Source: Bathymodiolus brooksi
Taxonomy: Eukaryota > Mollusca > Bivalvia > Mytilida > Modiolidae
Assembly (NCBI GenBank): GCA_963680875.1
Contig: OY804577.1
Coordinates: forward strand, 107,891,906-107,955,905
Length of the DNA: 64,000 nucleotides
Reading direction: 5' to 3'
Part shown: piece by piece, positions 54,480 to 64,000 of the stretch
How the letters are laid out: every line of letters begins with the position of its first letter
Numbering within the stretch: position 1 is the first letter of the stretch
Translations under genes and position numbers: made by a program
The notes under the pieces: generated by a model
What the model was told of the DNA's origin: nothing
The model's database searches: none
What the model saw: the letters and a program-made list of their open reading frames with translations, nothing else

Positions 54480-54725
54480 ATGTCTTTTTATATTTTTTTT
54501 AATAATAAAAATTGATTTTTTTCTGATATTAGAAATTTATTTTCTGATATTAGATTCAAATTCACGTTTTCTAATAAATATTGAAAAATCATTTTTTAAT
54601 ATTAAAAAATAAATTCCTATTGTTAGAAACAAGTCAGATTTTCTAATATTACAAAACGAATTTCTAATATTATAGATAAATGATTTTTTTTAATATTAAA
54701 AGAATGAATTTCTATTTTTCTATTT
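54480..54725. repeat. AT-rich array of a TTTTCTAATATTA-type motif
   Basis: TTTCTGATATTAGA, TTTTCTAATAAATATTGA, TTTTTAATATTAAAAAAT, TTTTCTAATATTAC and TTTCTAATATTATAG follow each other every 25-35 bases. The motif is itself partly palindromic (TAATATTA). Confidence 0.6.
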
Positions 54726-56400
54726 ATATTTGTCCACTTTGGCTTGCCATACATTTAATAATAACAAAACTCTTTCTCAACCATACGACTTTGTTTAAAT
54801 TACATAAATATAATGATTAATCATGTAAATATTACAAAAATCGTTCAGCGATACATAAGGGTACCATCGTGTTATCGGTTTTCGTGCTATTATCGATTTT
54901 CAGATATAGCGATTAACAGTGTTAACCCTCCATTCATATGACGATTGGAATTTTCAAAGAATGGCTAGTTAAATATTTCGTTGTGCATAAGATTGTTTTT
55001 AAAGCCATTCTTGTATTTTAATATACTCTCGATTACCTGGCAACTTTTATTGTCAGTAAAATGGCGGTATCTGTTTCCGTGGCAAATAAAAACAAGGCCG
55101 ATATATGGGATGGAAACGAATATAAAATCCCGAAATGGCTGATTTTAAAATTTCATGGTACTGGCCATCTACCAAATCATACTACATCTAAATAAAATAA
55201 CAGAATGTTTGAAAATGACCACTTTCAAAATTGTGTTTACTTTTGACGTTTTTTTAGTGCTGAACCCACAATGCACTGCAAAGTGATATGTATTTTATAT
55301 AAGAAACAGGCACCTTTCAGTCGGCTCTTTTGTTTACAAATACGATCAGTGACCCCATGATAGTTACATGACAGGAAGATCAGGTGTCTAAGAGGCAGAC
55401 GACATAGTTAAATTTTATATAGCCCTTCTGGATTTTTTTCCAGCTACTTTATAAATGAAGTACATTTTTAGCATTACAAAAAGTATGGTTCAGTAGGTAG
55501 GTTCACTGTTTTTGGTACTTACGACTTACGTCTTTAAAAGTAAACTTGATCATTTGTTACAGATGTCAGCTTTCGTATTGTTTATGTTCCATAAATAGAA
55601 ACCAGAAGACACGTCAAAAATAATGCGTGCGCTGTGGAAATCAAAATAAAATGGATACCACGAAAATAGATGACGCACGAAAACACATACCGTGACGATA
55701 ATAACAAAATTACCGAACTCCGAACAATCTTCCAAAGGGAAAGTCAAAACTCATAATTATATAAACAGACAAAATCAGTCAACAACCGGAAAACTGTGAA
55801 AACCGTAATACAGTCATAATTGTTCCTTATAATTGTGTAATTTATTCAAATGAGATCATATGATATTTGTTTATCACAAGTTACACAACTCTAAAAAAAA
55901 TACAAGTTAAACAGAAATGACAAAAGCGTTCCATGTAGATGTAGCGATTAAAAAAAGATATACATACCCATACTCAGACATATAATATCGTGGTTGTTTA
56001 TTTGCACATCTTTTTGTAATTTACAACTCTGCAGGATAGAATCATAACATCGGGACAATCTAATAAGTGGAAGCTATGTCCCGTAAAGACACTCTCTTTA
56101 TACACAGTTTTGTAGTATTGTGTCGTTTATAAAATCTGGATATTAGCTGTCGATCTGAGCAGGTTCAAAATGCAAAATTAGTAATTGAGGAGAGTGGGGG
56201 ATCCACAAACTATGGTGCGGTATTTGTGTCATTTTTTTTTTAATTAATATTTATGACTCGCCCATGATTCGATTTATGACTGGCCATAAGTTAGCCAGTC
56301 ATCCAATCAAATTTGGTGTAACATGTTACGTTCCAGCAGTAGGAACATAACGATGAATATTTTTAATGGCAATTTCTTTCTTTATCGAATAGGGTAAAAA
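54726..56400. other. Non-coding stretch with one short ATG frame
   Basis: A 44-codon frame from ATG 55061 (MAVSVSVANKNKADIWDGNE) has a reasonable start context and could be a first exon or chance. No splice partner is found. The rest shows nothing I can support. Confidence 0.3.
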
Positions 56401-56403
56401 ATA

Positions 56404-56460
56404 TATATTCAATTCAAATACTTTATTGGATAAAGCACAGTAGATTACATGTATTTGCGT
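56404..56460. repeat. LINE 3'-end scrap
   Basis: ATTCAATTCAAATACTTTAT followed by TGGATAAAGCACAG resembles the microsatellite-tailed 3' end seen at 3800-3850. Confidence 0.35.
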
Positions 56461-56529
56461 AATCCAATACAATCACAAACAATATAAGCAAATAATTGGA
56501 GCTAACTTATAATCTTAAGTTATAAAGAA

Positions 56530-56765
56530 GAATAGTTTGAAGATACTAAAGGGGTAATCAGAATCCGTAAATCTAAGAACAGACAACACAATGACCAAAA
56601 GTAAAAGGACAAAGGGATTAACAGCGATCTACAAAACATATACATAAAACTAAAGGTCGGGTAACACGAACCCCACTAAAAACCGGTGATGAACTCAGGT
56701 GCTCCGGAAGGGTTAGCAGTTCCTGCTCCACTACAAGCACCCGTCGTGTTAATCTAGCCTGTTAG
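56530..56765 (-). repeat. Dispersed repeat family C
   Basis: Reversed: GGAGCAGGAACTGCTAACCC, TTCCGGAGCACCTGAGTTCA, GGGGTTCGTGTTACCC. Best matches the copy at 13262. Confidence 0.7.
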
Positions 56766-56864
56766 AAACCATTATTATGTCTGCGCAGCCACATTTATTT
56801 TTTAAAATTACAAACTATTTTTTGATAAACATAACCAAAAGGAAGAGCAACAATGGCAACATGC

Positions 56865-57305
56865 ATTAAAATAAACGTAGATATCTAATTTAGTGAGCGC
56901 GACCCGCTTCTGGAATATTCTTCATCAGATACGCTCTAAGACAAAATATTGGAAAACCAAATAACTTACAGTAAGTCTTTGGAAGCAAGAAACCAAAGGG
57001 CCTAAATAGGATAGCCAATAATAAACTAAGGTCACCTAAAGCCCACAAGGGAGGAGAACATTAGGTTTAATAATTATTACATTATTTAGGAACTGTAAAT
57101 TTCAATAATAATTATATCTAATAAAACCTGTTAGTGTGTTGAAACATTGACTACTGGGAGAATATCTAATAATTCACCAGTAGAGGTATCGACCCTGTGA
57201 TAGTAATAAAGATATACATATTTGATCAGTACATACGACGTGTTTCTGGAATAACCTTCCATCAGGTACACCTAAAACCAACAGATTGGAAAGACAAATA
57301 ATTTA
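56865..57305 (+). repeat. Dispersed repeat family D, plus a partial second copy
   Basis: AACGTAGATATCTAATTTAG, CTTCTGGAATATTCTTCATC, AGGGCCTAAATAGGATAGCC and CTAAGGTCACCTAAAGCCC occur in order. At 57236-57305 the TTTCTGGAATAACCTTCCAT segment starts again, giving a natural two-copy state of the piece amplified at 29230. Confidence 0.65.
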
Positions 57306-58785
57306 AAAGTCATTCGTATTATACTTCCTTAACGTGTGATCAAATTGTACTAGACCATATACCCGTTTGATAAAGACGGCAGTCAAACAAAGATGGTCTC
57401 CGAAATATTGACCAACCATTCTCTACCAATAATCACTTACAGTTGTTTTTTTTATATATATATCTCAGTGAATTTAAATATTAAAGACACGAATATGACA
57501 CAAATGGGCACTTCGTTTAATATATGACAATTTGAAGCGTGACTATAGTTGTTTTAATTTTCTTTTCGTAAATTTCCCATTTCAGTTAGGTCATATATAT
57601 TGCTTAAGTAATTTGGCAAAATATGAGTCTAATACGATAATTCGTTCTCAACTTTTATGGTAGCATTTGAGATAAATTTACCTTGGAATTGGGAGCGAGT
57701 AATATTTTTTTTTTACTTTTAAGCATGTATTATTCTGACCATGCCTAATCTTTTAAAACAGGACATAATCCTGATCTTATATAGATATGGCGACTACAAA
57801 ACAATCGATAGAAAATAAGGAACAAGTGCGGAGATCTAATTTTAATTAGATTTATACATAATGAGACTATGATTCACTCCAGTGATGATGAGAATATATT
57901 TTTAATCCGCTCGATACTGGAACTTTATACATCGGTATCCATTCCGTTAGCGTGAGATGCAATAGAAACAATATATCCTTTAAGTGATTAGCTGTGCAAA
58001 TGCATAGTGTAAAATATAGTGTAGTGTGGTGTGAGAAAAGATTGAAGATATCAAAGGAGTAACAAGGAGACGTAAATGGAATGATTAGAGAATATAGTGA
58101 CTAAAAGGAAAGGGCCATTTTCGACCGATATAAGACGACTGAAACAAGGCGTCGCAAAAGCAAAGGCATTTCGGTTAGGGGCAGTACCAGGTACTTTTCC
58201 CCACTTAAATGGTAATTTGTATCTCCTAATTTAATATTGTAGCATGTGACTTATTAATTGATTTTCTGATTCAGAAGAAAATATGTGAAGAATTTATCAC
58301 TAAAAACCGACATCCCGATAATGCTTTACCGGAATTTTCTGGTCATGATTGAAAACAATAATCATTTTTATCAGCCCTGATTAAACAAGTAAGACCTTTA
58401 TGAATAAGATATTTAACTTAAGAATATAAGTAAACATATAAGTTTGAAATTATTAATCTATTTCAGTTCTGAATTGAAATAATGGATGTTATCGGATGTG
58501 TCGTACTGATAATAAGATACCCGGAATATTAGCTTATCATTACCTCATATGGTTTTTATTTACATTTCATGTACAACTTCCTGTTTAAAAAACCAACCTG
58601 ATAAAAAAAAAGAATAGTTACCCGGTATAACCTCTCTATGATCTCCCCTGGTATAACATAAATAAGAAAAATCCAAATGGATGAATTCTTTTCCAGGTAG
58701 TTTTCCTTTTAAATGTAATCTTCTTCTAGGTTTTGAGAGAATTCACTTTGAATGTAAATACTCCAGCACATAACTCGGTGCTTGA
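57306..58785. other. Non-coding stretch with a family C stub
   Basis: 58035-58120 (GATTGAAGATATCAAAGGAG, GTAAATGGAATGATTAGAG) is a short family C piece. Otherwise I see nothing I can support. Confidence 0.35.
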
Positions 58786-59036
58786 TAAGTTGATTATTTT
58801 TAGTTCAAATTTATTTGTTTGCCATGGCCCATAAATTTGCTTGATAATTTTTAGTTCAAGTTGATATGATTGCTATAATTTACATATATGAGCAAGAATA
58901 TGGTATTTGAACTTTTGGTTTCTTTTGGTATCCAAATGGATAAATACTAAAACTTAAATATTTCACACGTGGAATATGATTATATCAACACTGTACAAAA
59001 GAAACAAGTGATATCAAGGGGAAAATATTTACCCAT

Positions 59037-59135
59037 CTTTTTAAACATTTTTATCGTGACAGGAAACCAAATGCTTATTACAAGTTATGGTAATCAACAT
59101 TTGGTTTCCTGTCGCGATAAAAATGTATGAAACGG
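59037..59135. repeat. Foldback hairpin
   Basis: TTTTTATCGTGACAGGAAAC then CAAATG pairs with CATTTG then GTTTCCTGTCGCGATAAAAA (about 30-bp arms, near 30-base loop). ACGCGACAGGATACCACA at about 59231 may be a third, decayed arm. A longer-range pair, ATGAGCAAGAATATGGTATT at about 58889 and its inverse at about 59970, encloses the hairpin. Confidence 0.7.
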
Positions 59136-59139
59136 CACC

Positions 59140-60210
59140 ATCTAAGACCATTTGGGTTTTTTCTTGGTTATTTAATGCATTTATATACCATTTTAAATAT
59201 TAAAGTAGCATATTTTTTTATTAATTTTTAACGCGACAGGATACCACAAGCACTGTATCGGAGTTATAATATTATCATACAAAAATTGTATAAATGTTCC
59301 GAAAATCACACTTCCATTACACGTGGTTCACTTGTGGCCGGAAGTTCAATTGGGTGGAAATTGTAAATCATACTAATTTATTTAATCTTTAAATTAACGT
59401 TTCTTTTTGGATGACATGTAACGCATAACGGAACAGGTGGATGATTGAATAAAAAAAATAGAAAATGAAAAGCTTAAATGTAAACATCCGTGATTAATCT
59501 ATTTAAACATCTCACAAGAGTTTATTTATGTTAATCGTTGTTATGGCGACTGTTACAAAAAGGAGATAACACAACTTAAAATAGCGTTACAAAATCGGAA
59601 ACCAATGTAATGCGCAATATATGACACCTGTAACAGAAATACTTACTCTGCTCAAAATTTTCTTCTCTCCATTCTTCATTATCAATGTTTGTCAATATTT
59701 TAACGGCTGGCTTACATTTTTGTATGTCACAGTTGTGTGGAAATCCAACTCCGTTACGCAGTTCGGAGACGAAAATAACGATAAGAAATGACGTATAAAA
59801 GTACGAAGATGGACATTAAAAATAATTTTTATTCATAAAGTATTTACAATATATCAATGGTCACCGTTCATCTAACACACCAACCAACCATTTGGCCATA
59901 GAATTACAACATATATCAAAGAAATATCCAATTTTATCAGTTTTCAGTCGTTATCAGAAACGGTTCAAATACCATATTCTTGCTCATATCTGTTTTGAAT
60001 GGCATGACAGAAGATAATAAGACATTTTCATTTTGAAATGTAACTACCTTGTATTGTAATGTGTTTGTAAATCATGTGTTTGCATGCTTTAGCCTTTGTT
60101 TTTTATATATTATTGGTAATCCTACAGAGTAGCGGCGTAAATTCGCAATTTTCAAATGGACGGTGTAAATTATTTTTTATATATTTAAGCGCAATTTTAA
60201 AAATCCTGCA
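59140..60210. other. Non-coding stretch
   Basis: No gene is seen. It includes the right copy of the long-range inverted 27-mer at 59966-59995. Confidence 0.35.
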
Positions 60211-60504
60211 ATGGCGGGTCGTAATAGAGCTTGAACACAAATAGTACCTCCTCAAGACGTACTTGATAATCAAGCTATTCATACCGAGAAATGGACTCTT
60301 TATGGCCTTGGTAACGCAATGACAGATTCTGATAGCATCTTGAAATGGCTAGCAGCACATCGATTAATTAAGAATTCACTTCAATGTGTTCCGTGTAATG
60401 AAGAGTACATGTACAGCTTGAATGTGTATAATGATGGAGTCACTCCGAACTCAGCAGACTGTAACTATATTATTTCATGTGTTTTGTCAATATACAACCT
60501 TTAA
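60211..60504 (+). pseudogene. Merlin/IS1595-like transposase N-terminal fragment, copy 2
   Basis: Same start as the copy at 12844 (ATGGCGGGTCGT), but with a TGA as the eighth codon. It then continues TQIVPPQDVLDNQAIHTEKW, ILKWLAAHRLIKNSLQCVPC, NEEYMYSLNVY, to a stop at 60502. The WLA-x-HRLI-x2-S and C-x2-C segment resembles the N-terminal zinc region of ISXO2/IS1595-type (Merlin) transposases. The DDE core is absent. Residue identity to copy 1 over the shared part is high, so both derive from one family. Confidence 0.5.
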
Positions 60505-60639
60505 AATTGCTTTAATAATTTACTCTATAGGATTACCATATTATTTGTGTAATGTCGGTTTTAAAAGCTCTTCAGAGCTTATGTTGTATGATCCTAATAT
60601 ACCGACTTTAAATAAAACTTTTTGACTTTTGACTTTGAC

Positions 60640-61464
60640 TTGAGCACATGCTTTGACACTATCAAATTATGACACTTAAAAAAGTTTATCCAGTCAATAG
60701 TAAAAAAAAGTATGCCAATGTGTAATATGAAAAGAGAATGCTTCCAATGAAAAAATGTAAAGAAATTGGGTTATCTTTTCGTGAATTGTTTTCACTCTTA
60801 AATAGCGATATTTTTTGACGTAGAATCCCAACTTCCTAAGGTTTTTTCCTCCACATGATTTATTGGATTGCAGAAAAAAATATGCATCAACACAAAACAC
60901 TTTATTCATGCTGCAGACAAATCAATCATGGCCTAACAGTGATGGATCTGGGCATTTAGCAGCAGCTTCAGACTCTTGGGTTCAAAATTTCAATAACTAG
61001 CTGTACTACTGAAGGAAAATTTTCAGGGACCATATCACAAAATACAAATACAAAAGTATATATATAAAGCAATAAGCATAAGTTCTAATGAGCTTTTACC
61101 GACATTACATGTTGACATATATATTCACATAGACGAACACATTTCATATAAAATACATTTAGCAAGATGATAATAAAGCATTAAACCCATATAAAACCAA
61201 AGCACTAGTATTAAAATTTAAGCCGAGTTCAAGCATGCTTAAAATAAATACAATGTACATATAAAAATACATTTAGCAAGATGATTATAAAACAATAAGC
61301 ACATATAAAACCAAAGCACTAGCTATTAAAATTTGAGTGGTCTTGTGGCGACAGGGCCCCTGTTAAGTTTACCCTTGCAATGAATGTGGTAATTACTATT
61401 TACTCGCCCAACCATCTCATCCAATCTGATTTAATGCTCTTTATAATTTTCTTTATATTTGAAG
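60640..61464. repeat. LINE 3'UTR-like sequence with internal duplication
   Basis: CTAATGAGCTTTTACCGAC (61086) matches the 3' region of the first LINE. Then TACATTTAGCAAGATGAT followed by CATATAAAACCAAAGCACTA occurs twice, at 61155-61220 and 61268-61335. No coding part of a LINE is attached. 60640-61030 shows nothing I can support. Confidence 0.45.
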
Positions 61465-61646
61465 CCCACCAAAAGTAAGAAGAGTAATAGAAGTAAGTCC
61501 TGTACAAGAAGATGGGAAAAGACATGCTGAACATATTGGTCAACTTTCACAGATACCACTGGTTAGACTTACTCCAAGTAGTGCACATGTACCCATAGTT
61601 AGTCTACTAAATCAACATGTTCCTGAAGTCAGCCCAGGACATCCAG
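61465..61646 (+). CDS. Unrecognised host gene, exon 1 of those visible
   Basis: Acceptor TTCTTTATATTTGAAG|CC and donor CCAG|GTATTT. Reads PPKVRRVIEVSPVQEDGKRH, AEHIGQLSQIPLVRLTPSSA, then LLNQHVPEVSPGHP. The frame has no stop and ends in phase 1, matching the next exon. Pro/Ser/Val-rich, probably disordered. No domain recognised. Earlier exons must lie left of here or the sequence is a remnant; I do not see them. Confidence 0.55.
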
Positions 61647-61837
61647 GTATTTTAATATCATCAGTTTCAGTTTTATATTATTTAATTAGCCTTACATTAG
61701 GTACATTTTAACTGTTCATAAATATTTCAAAGTACGGGTATATTATAATTAAATACTGTAAGCAGAGAAATTTCTATAGTCTCCATCATATTTTTCATTT
61801 GACACGTCGCAAAAGGTATATAGATAGTGAACCACAA

Positions 61838-62165
61838 CGGTGGTCTAATGGTTAGTGTGCTCACCTTGATTTCAGTATATTTTGGGTTCAAGGTCGAGTC
61901 AAACCAAAGACTATAAGATTGGTATTTGCTGCTTCTCCAATAAACTGACACAGCATTAAGGAGTTAGAGACTGGTTGACTCAGAATCAGCATAATGTGTC
62001 CGAGTGGAGCTACATGTGTATCCTGTGACTGTTTTATCACTATAAATTTTCAACTCAGCGTGATGTACTAGTACAAAGCGGACACCATCATCTCATCAAA
62101 ATGTAACTTGTTCTCGCCATGATATAGTTGAAGAATGGCCCACATCATGGTGTAAAACAACAATC
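61838..62165 (+). repeat. SINE family 2, full length, in an intron
   Basis: Head GGTGGTCTAATGGTTAGTGT, box B-like GGGTTCAAGGTCG, TGCTTCTCCAATAAACTGAC, GTGTCCGAGTGGAGC, tail TTGTTCTCGCCATGATATAG and AACAACAATCACTCC. The most complete copy of family 2 in the window. Confidence 0.75.
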
Positions 62166-62366
62166 ACTCCTATATTCATAGCTTTTTAGTTTTTTGAGGG
62201 GTTTTTTCAATGTTCATGGATGTGGTCGTTTTCGACTTTGTTATTAATGTATTGTTTGCAATATATGTTTCATGTATATGTGTACATTATAATCCTTCCT
62301 TGAAAACAAAGATAATGCAATAATTCTTAGTACGTTTAATTATTTATGTTTTTATTTACATCACAG

Positions 62367-62513
62367 CACAGTATAAACTTCCTCCACAAGTGGTTGTACC
62401 ACAGGTTGATCTACACCAAGATGGTATCTATTGTGGCCTAGCGATGGAAAATCAAGATTTCACTACAAAAATACCAGAATTATCTACTAAAACAGAAAAC
62501 TTACAATCTTGTG
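62367..62513 (+). CDS. Unrecognised host gene, exon 2 of those visible
   Basis: Acceptor TTTATTTACATCACAG and donor GTG|GTAAGT. Reads AQYKLPPQVVVPQVDLHQDG, IYCGLAMENQDFTTKIPELS, TKTENLQSC. Joins the previous exon across a split codon and stays open. No domain recognised. Confidence 0.55.
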
Positions 62514-63027
62514 GTAAGTTAAGAAATTGGGAGGTTTGTAACATACAGAAATGCTACTGTTAGATGTGGCACACAAATAGAAATGACATGTTAAATGTGG
62601 CATTCAAGTAGAAATGATATATTTAAAAATTATATGTTATGGGTAATTTATGTGGCTCAAAAATAAAAATGCTGCTGTTTATATGTGGTATGCAAGTCAA
62701 ATTGATATGTATAAAAGTGGCACACTACTACTGTATTAGTGTAAGCATATTTTATTAAGTAATTCATTAATACAATACAAGCATGAATATGTACAAACTA
62801 TTCGGATGAATCATTAATAGGATTCGGAAACAAGTTACAAACTTATATTAATCCGTTACTACTGTATTTGACATAAAAGAGGCCAAAAGTGAGGGATTTA
62901 AACATTTTGATTTGTTTTTTTCAAAATGATCATCTTTGTGGGATATTAGTCTATTTGTGGTCAGTGCATTTCTATGGTATAATACTTGTGGAAGGTCAGG
63001 ACTTTCTATGGTATTACTAAATGTAAT

Positions 63028-63076
63028 GACCACAACAATATAACTGAAATATTGTTGAAGATAGCTTTAATCCTAA
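63028..63076 (+). repeat. SINE family 1 tail fragment
   Basis: CCACAACAATATAACTGAAA then TATTGTTGAAG, ending TAATCCTAATCC. Confidence 0.5.
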
Positions 63077-63179
63077 TCCTCTGACCACACAATTTAGGCT
63101 ACATAAGTCTTACCTAGATGTAGCATAGTGGTCAAAGATAACTATTGAAATTGTATTTACACATACAATGTATTTTCAG

Positions 63180-63340
63180 ATTATGGCTATACTTCTAGTA
63201 TTGATTTAGAAGGTATACTGGTGGACACTGCAATAGATAATGTGATGAATCTTCCACAAGCATTCAATGAAGTTGTAGAAATGCAAAAAGACCAAAGTAA
63301 TGAGATCCAAAGACAGCAGTTAATTCTGAAAAATATGCAG
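63180..63340 (+). CDS. Unrecognised host gene, exon 3 of those visible
   Basis: Acceptor ACAATGTATTTTCAG and donor ATGCAG|GTATAC. Reads DYGYTSSIDLEGILVDTAID, NVMNLPQAFNEVVEMQKDQS, NEIQRQQLILKNMQ. The last 25 residues look like a coiled coil. In phase with exon 2. A further acceptor at 63882 (TTTCCTGCATTTTCAG) is followed by AAAAAACTGAAAGAAG and GTATTC, possibly a 16-base microexon (KKLKE) continuing the helix; this is speculative. The gene runs off the right edge. Confidence 0.55.
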
Positions 63341-63882
63341 GTATACATGTATGTTGTGTTACAGAAAAATATAGGGTTTCCCATCCACTCAACAGTGTAT
63401 TATTATGAGGAATTGTGCTCAAAATTTAACACCCGCCCCACCTATAGGTATATGTGAATTCTATCAATAAACATACCATAGGATACCATAGGAACTACAG
63501 TGGACGCTGGCTTGTTGCCACTATGTCCGCCACTAAATCCACATCATTGATGCGTGACTACGTCAAACATGGTAATTGCAGGAAAAATTCATCAATTTAA
63601 ATGAAACATTTGTCTATTTATCTGGTTAATTCCACTTTAATATGACAAAATAAAGCCTCCCTGTAACCTCAGTTAATAAAATAATGAAACATATGTGATT
63701 TCCCCAGCTAAAATTTCATTGAGAAGATTTGTAGATTTTGTTGTACCATTGAAAAGCAATTAAGATATGTGGTTTTTTTTTTAAACATGTAAATAATTTA
63801 CCATTTTCAAGAGTTATAGGGAAATAAGTATTGTGTGTTTATAATTTCTTAATGTATTTTCTTCTTTTTCCTGCATTTTCAG
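63341..63882. other. Intron-like stretch at the right edge
   Basis: AT-rich, with no repeat or gene recognised. The open frame running on from exon 3 to 63457 is intron read-through. Confidence 0.35.
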
Positions 63883-64000
63883 AAAAAACTGAAAGAAGGT
63901 ATTCACAGTTTTTATGTTGAAATATTTTGTTTATTTCATTTCTGTGTAGCAATACACAGTTGTTGTTTTTTCAAATTCTATACTGTAGAAAAACTATTTA

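Overview
The window is AT-rich animal nuclear DNA. It most likely comes from a mussel (Mytilidae). This rests on split genes with GT..AG introns, tRNA-derived SINEs of the molluscan type, a mytilid-like dispersed repeat (family C below, recognised from memory) and an invertebrate Toll-like receptor. No bacterial-type operons or rRNA are present, and the only tRNA-like sequences are SINE heads. Most of the window is transposon relics and tandem repeats; few host genes are intact.

Layout. 1-8.5 kb: a dispersed repeat (family D), a broken Crypton-type tyrosine recombinase with an intron, a broken LINE on the minus strand, a short repeat (family A), a foldback hairpin, and a 2.08-kb internally deleted hAT element with both ends. 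9.0-11.0 kb: a 71-bp minisatellite of about 29 copies. 11-16.3 kb: a MITE (family B), a Merlin-like transposase fragment, family C, foldbacks, SINEs and a second LINE fragment. 16.5-21.2 kb: a 4.6-kb DNA transposon with about 40-bp inverted ends, coding for a PHD-finger segment and a DDE-like transposase, now frameshifted. 22.2-26.5 kb: a foldback, further copies of MITE families A and B, a LINE endonuclease fragment, then a plus-strand cluster: a BIR domain broken by a MITE, a cysteine-containing ORF, a small broken ORF and a Polinton/adintovirus-like integrase N-terminus, followed by a PHD-like fragment.

27-31 kb: a candidate coiled-coil exon (minus) and two spliced plus-strand exons resembling the C-terminus of a ceramide-kinase-like lipid kinase, with a 37-bp minisatellite in the intron between them. 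31.35-44.39 kb: a very recent tandem duplication of a 6.5-kb unit. Each unit carries an identical 93-codon ORF starting MGCGQSS (predicted N-myristoylated). The right breakpoint lies inside the Toll-like receptor gene, so a 41-codon 3' stub of that gene sits at the unit junction while the full gene (860 codons, minus) remains at 44.3-46.9 kb.

47-54 kb: a 31-bp minisatellite, a single-coding-exon F-box/LRR gene (minus) with a 5'UTR intron containing a SINE, and a 26-bp minisatellite of about 48 copies. 54-61 kb: mostly non-coding AT-rich DNA with foldbacks, repeat families C and D and a second Merlin-like fragment. 61.4-64 kb: three or four spliced plus-strand exons of an unrecognised gene that runs off the right edge.

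The TLR (innate sensing) and the F-box protein (ubiquitin-ligase substrate receptor) are the two clearly functional host genes. Nothing shows that they work together beyond lying on the same strand about 2.8 kb apart.
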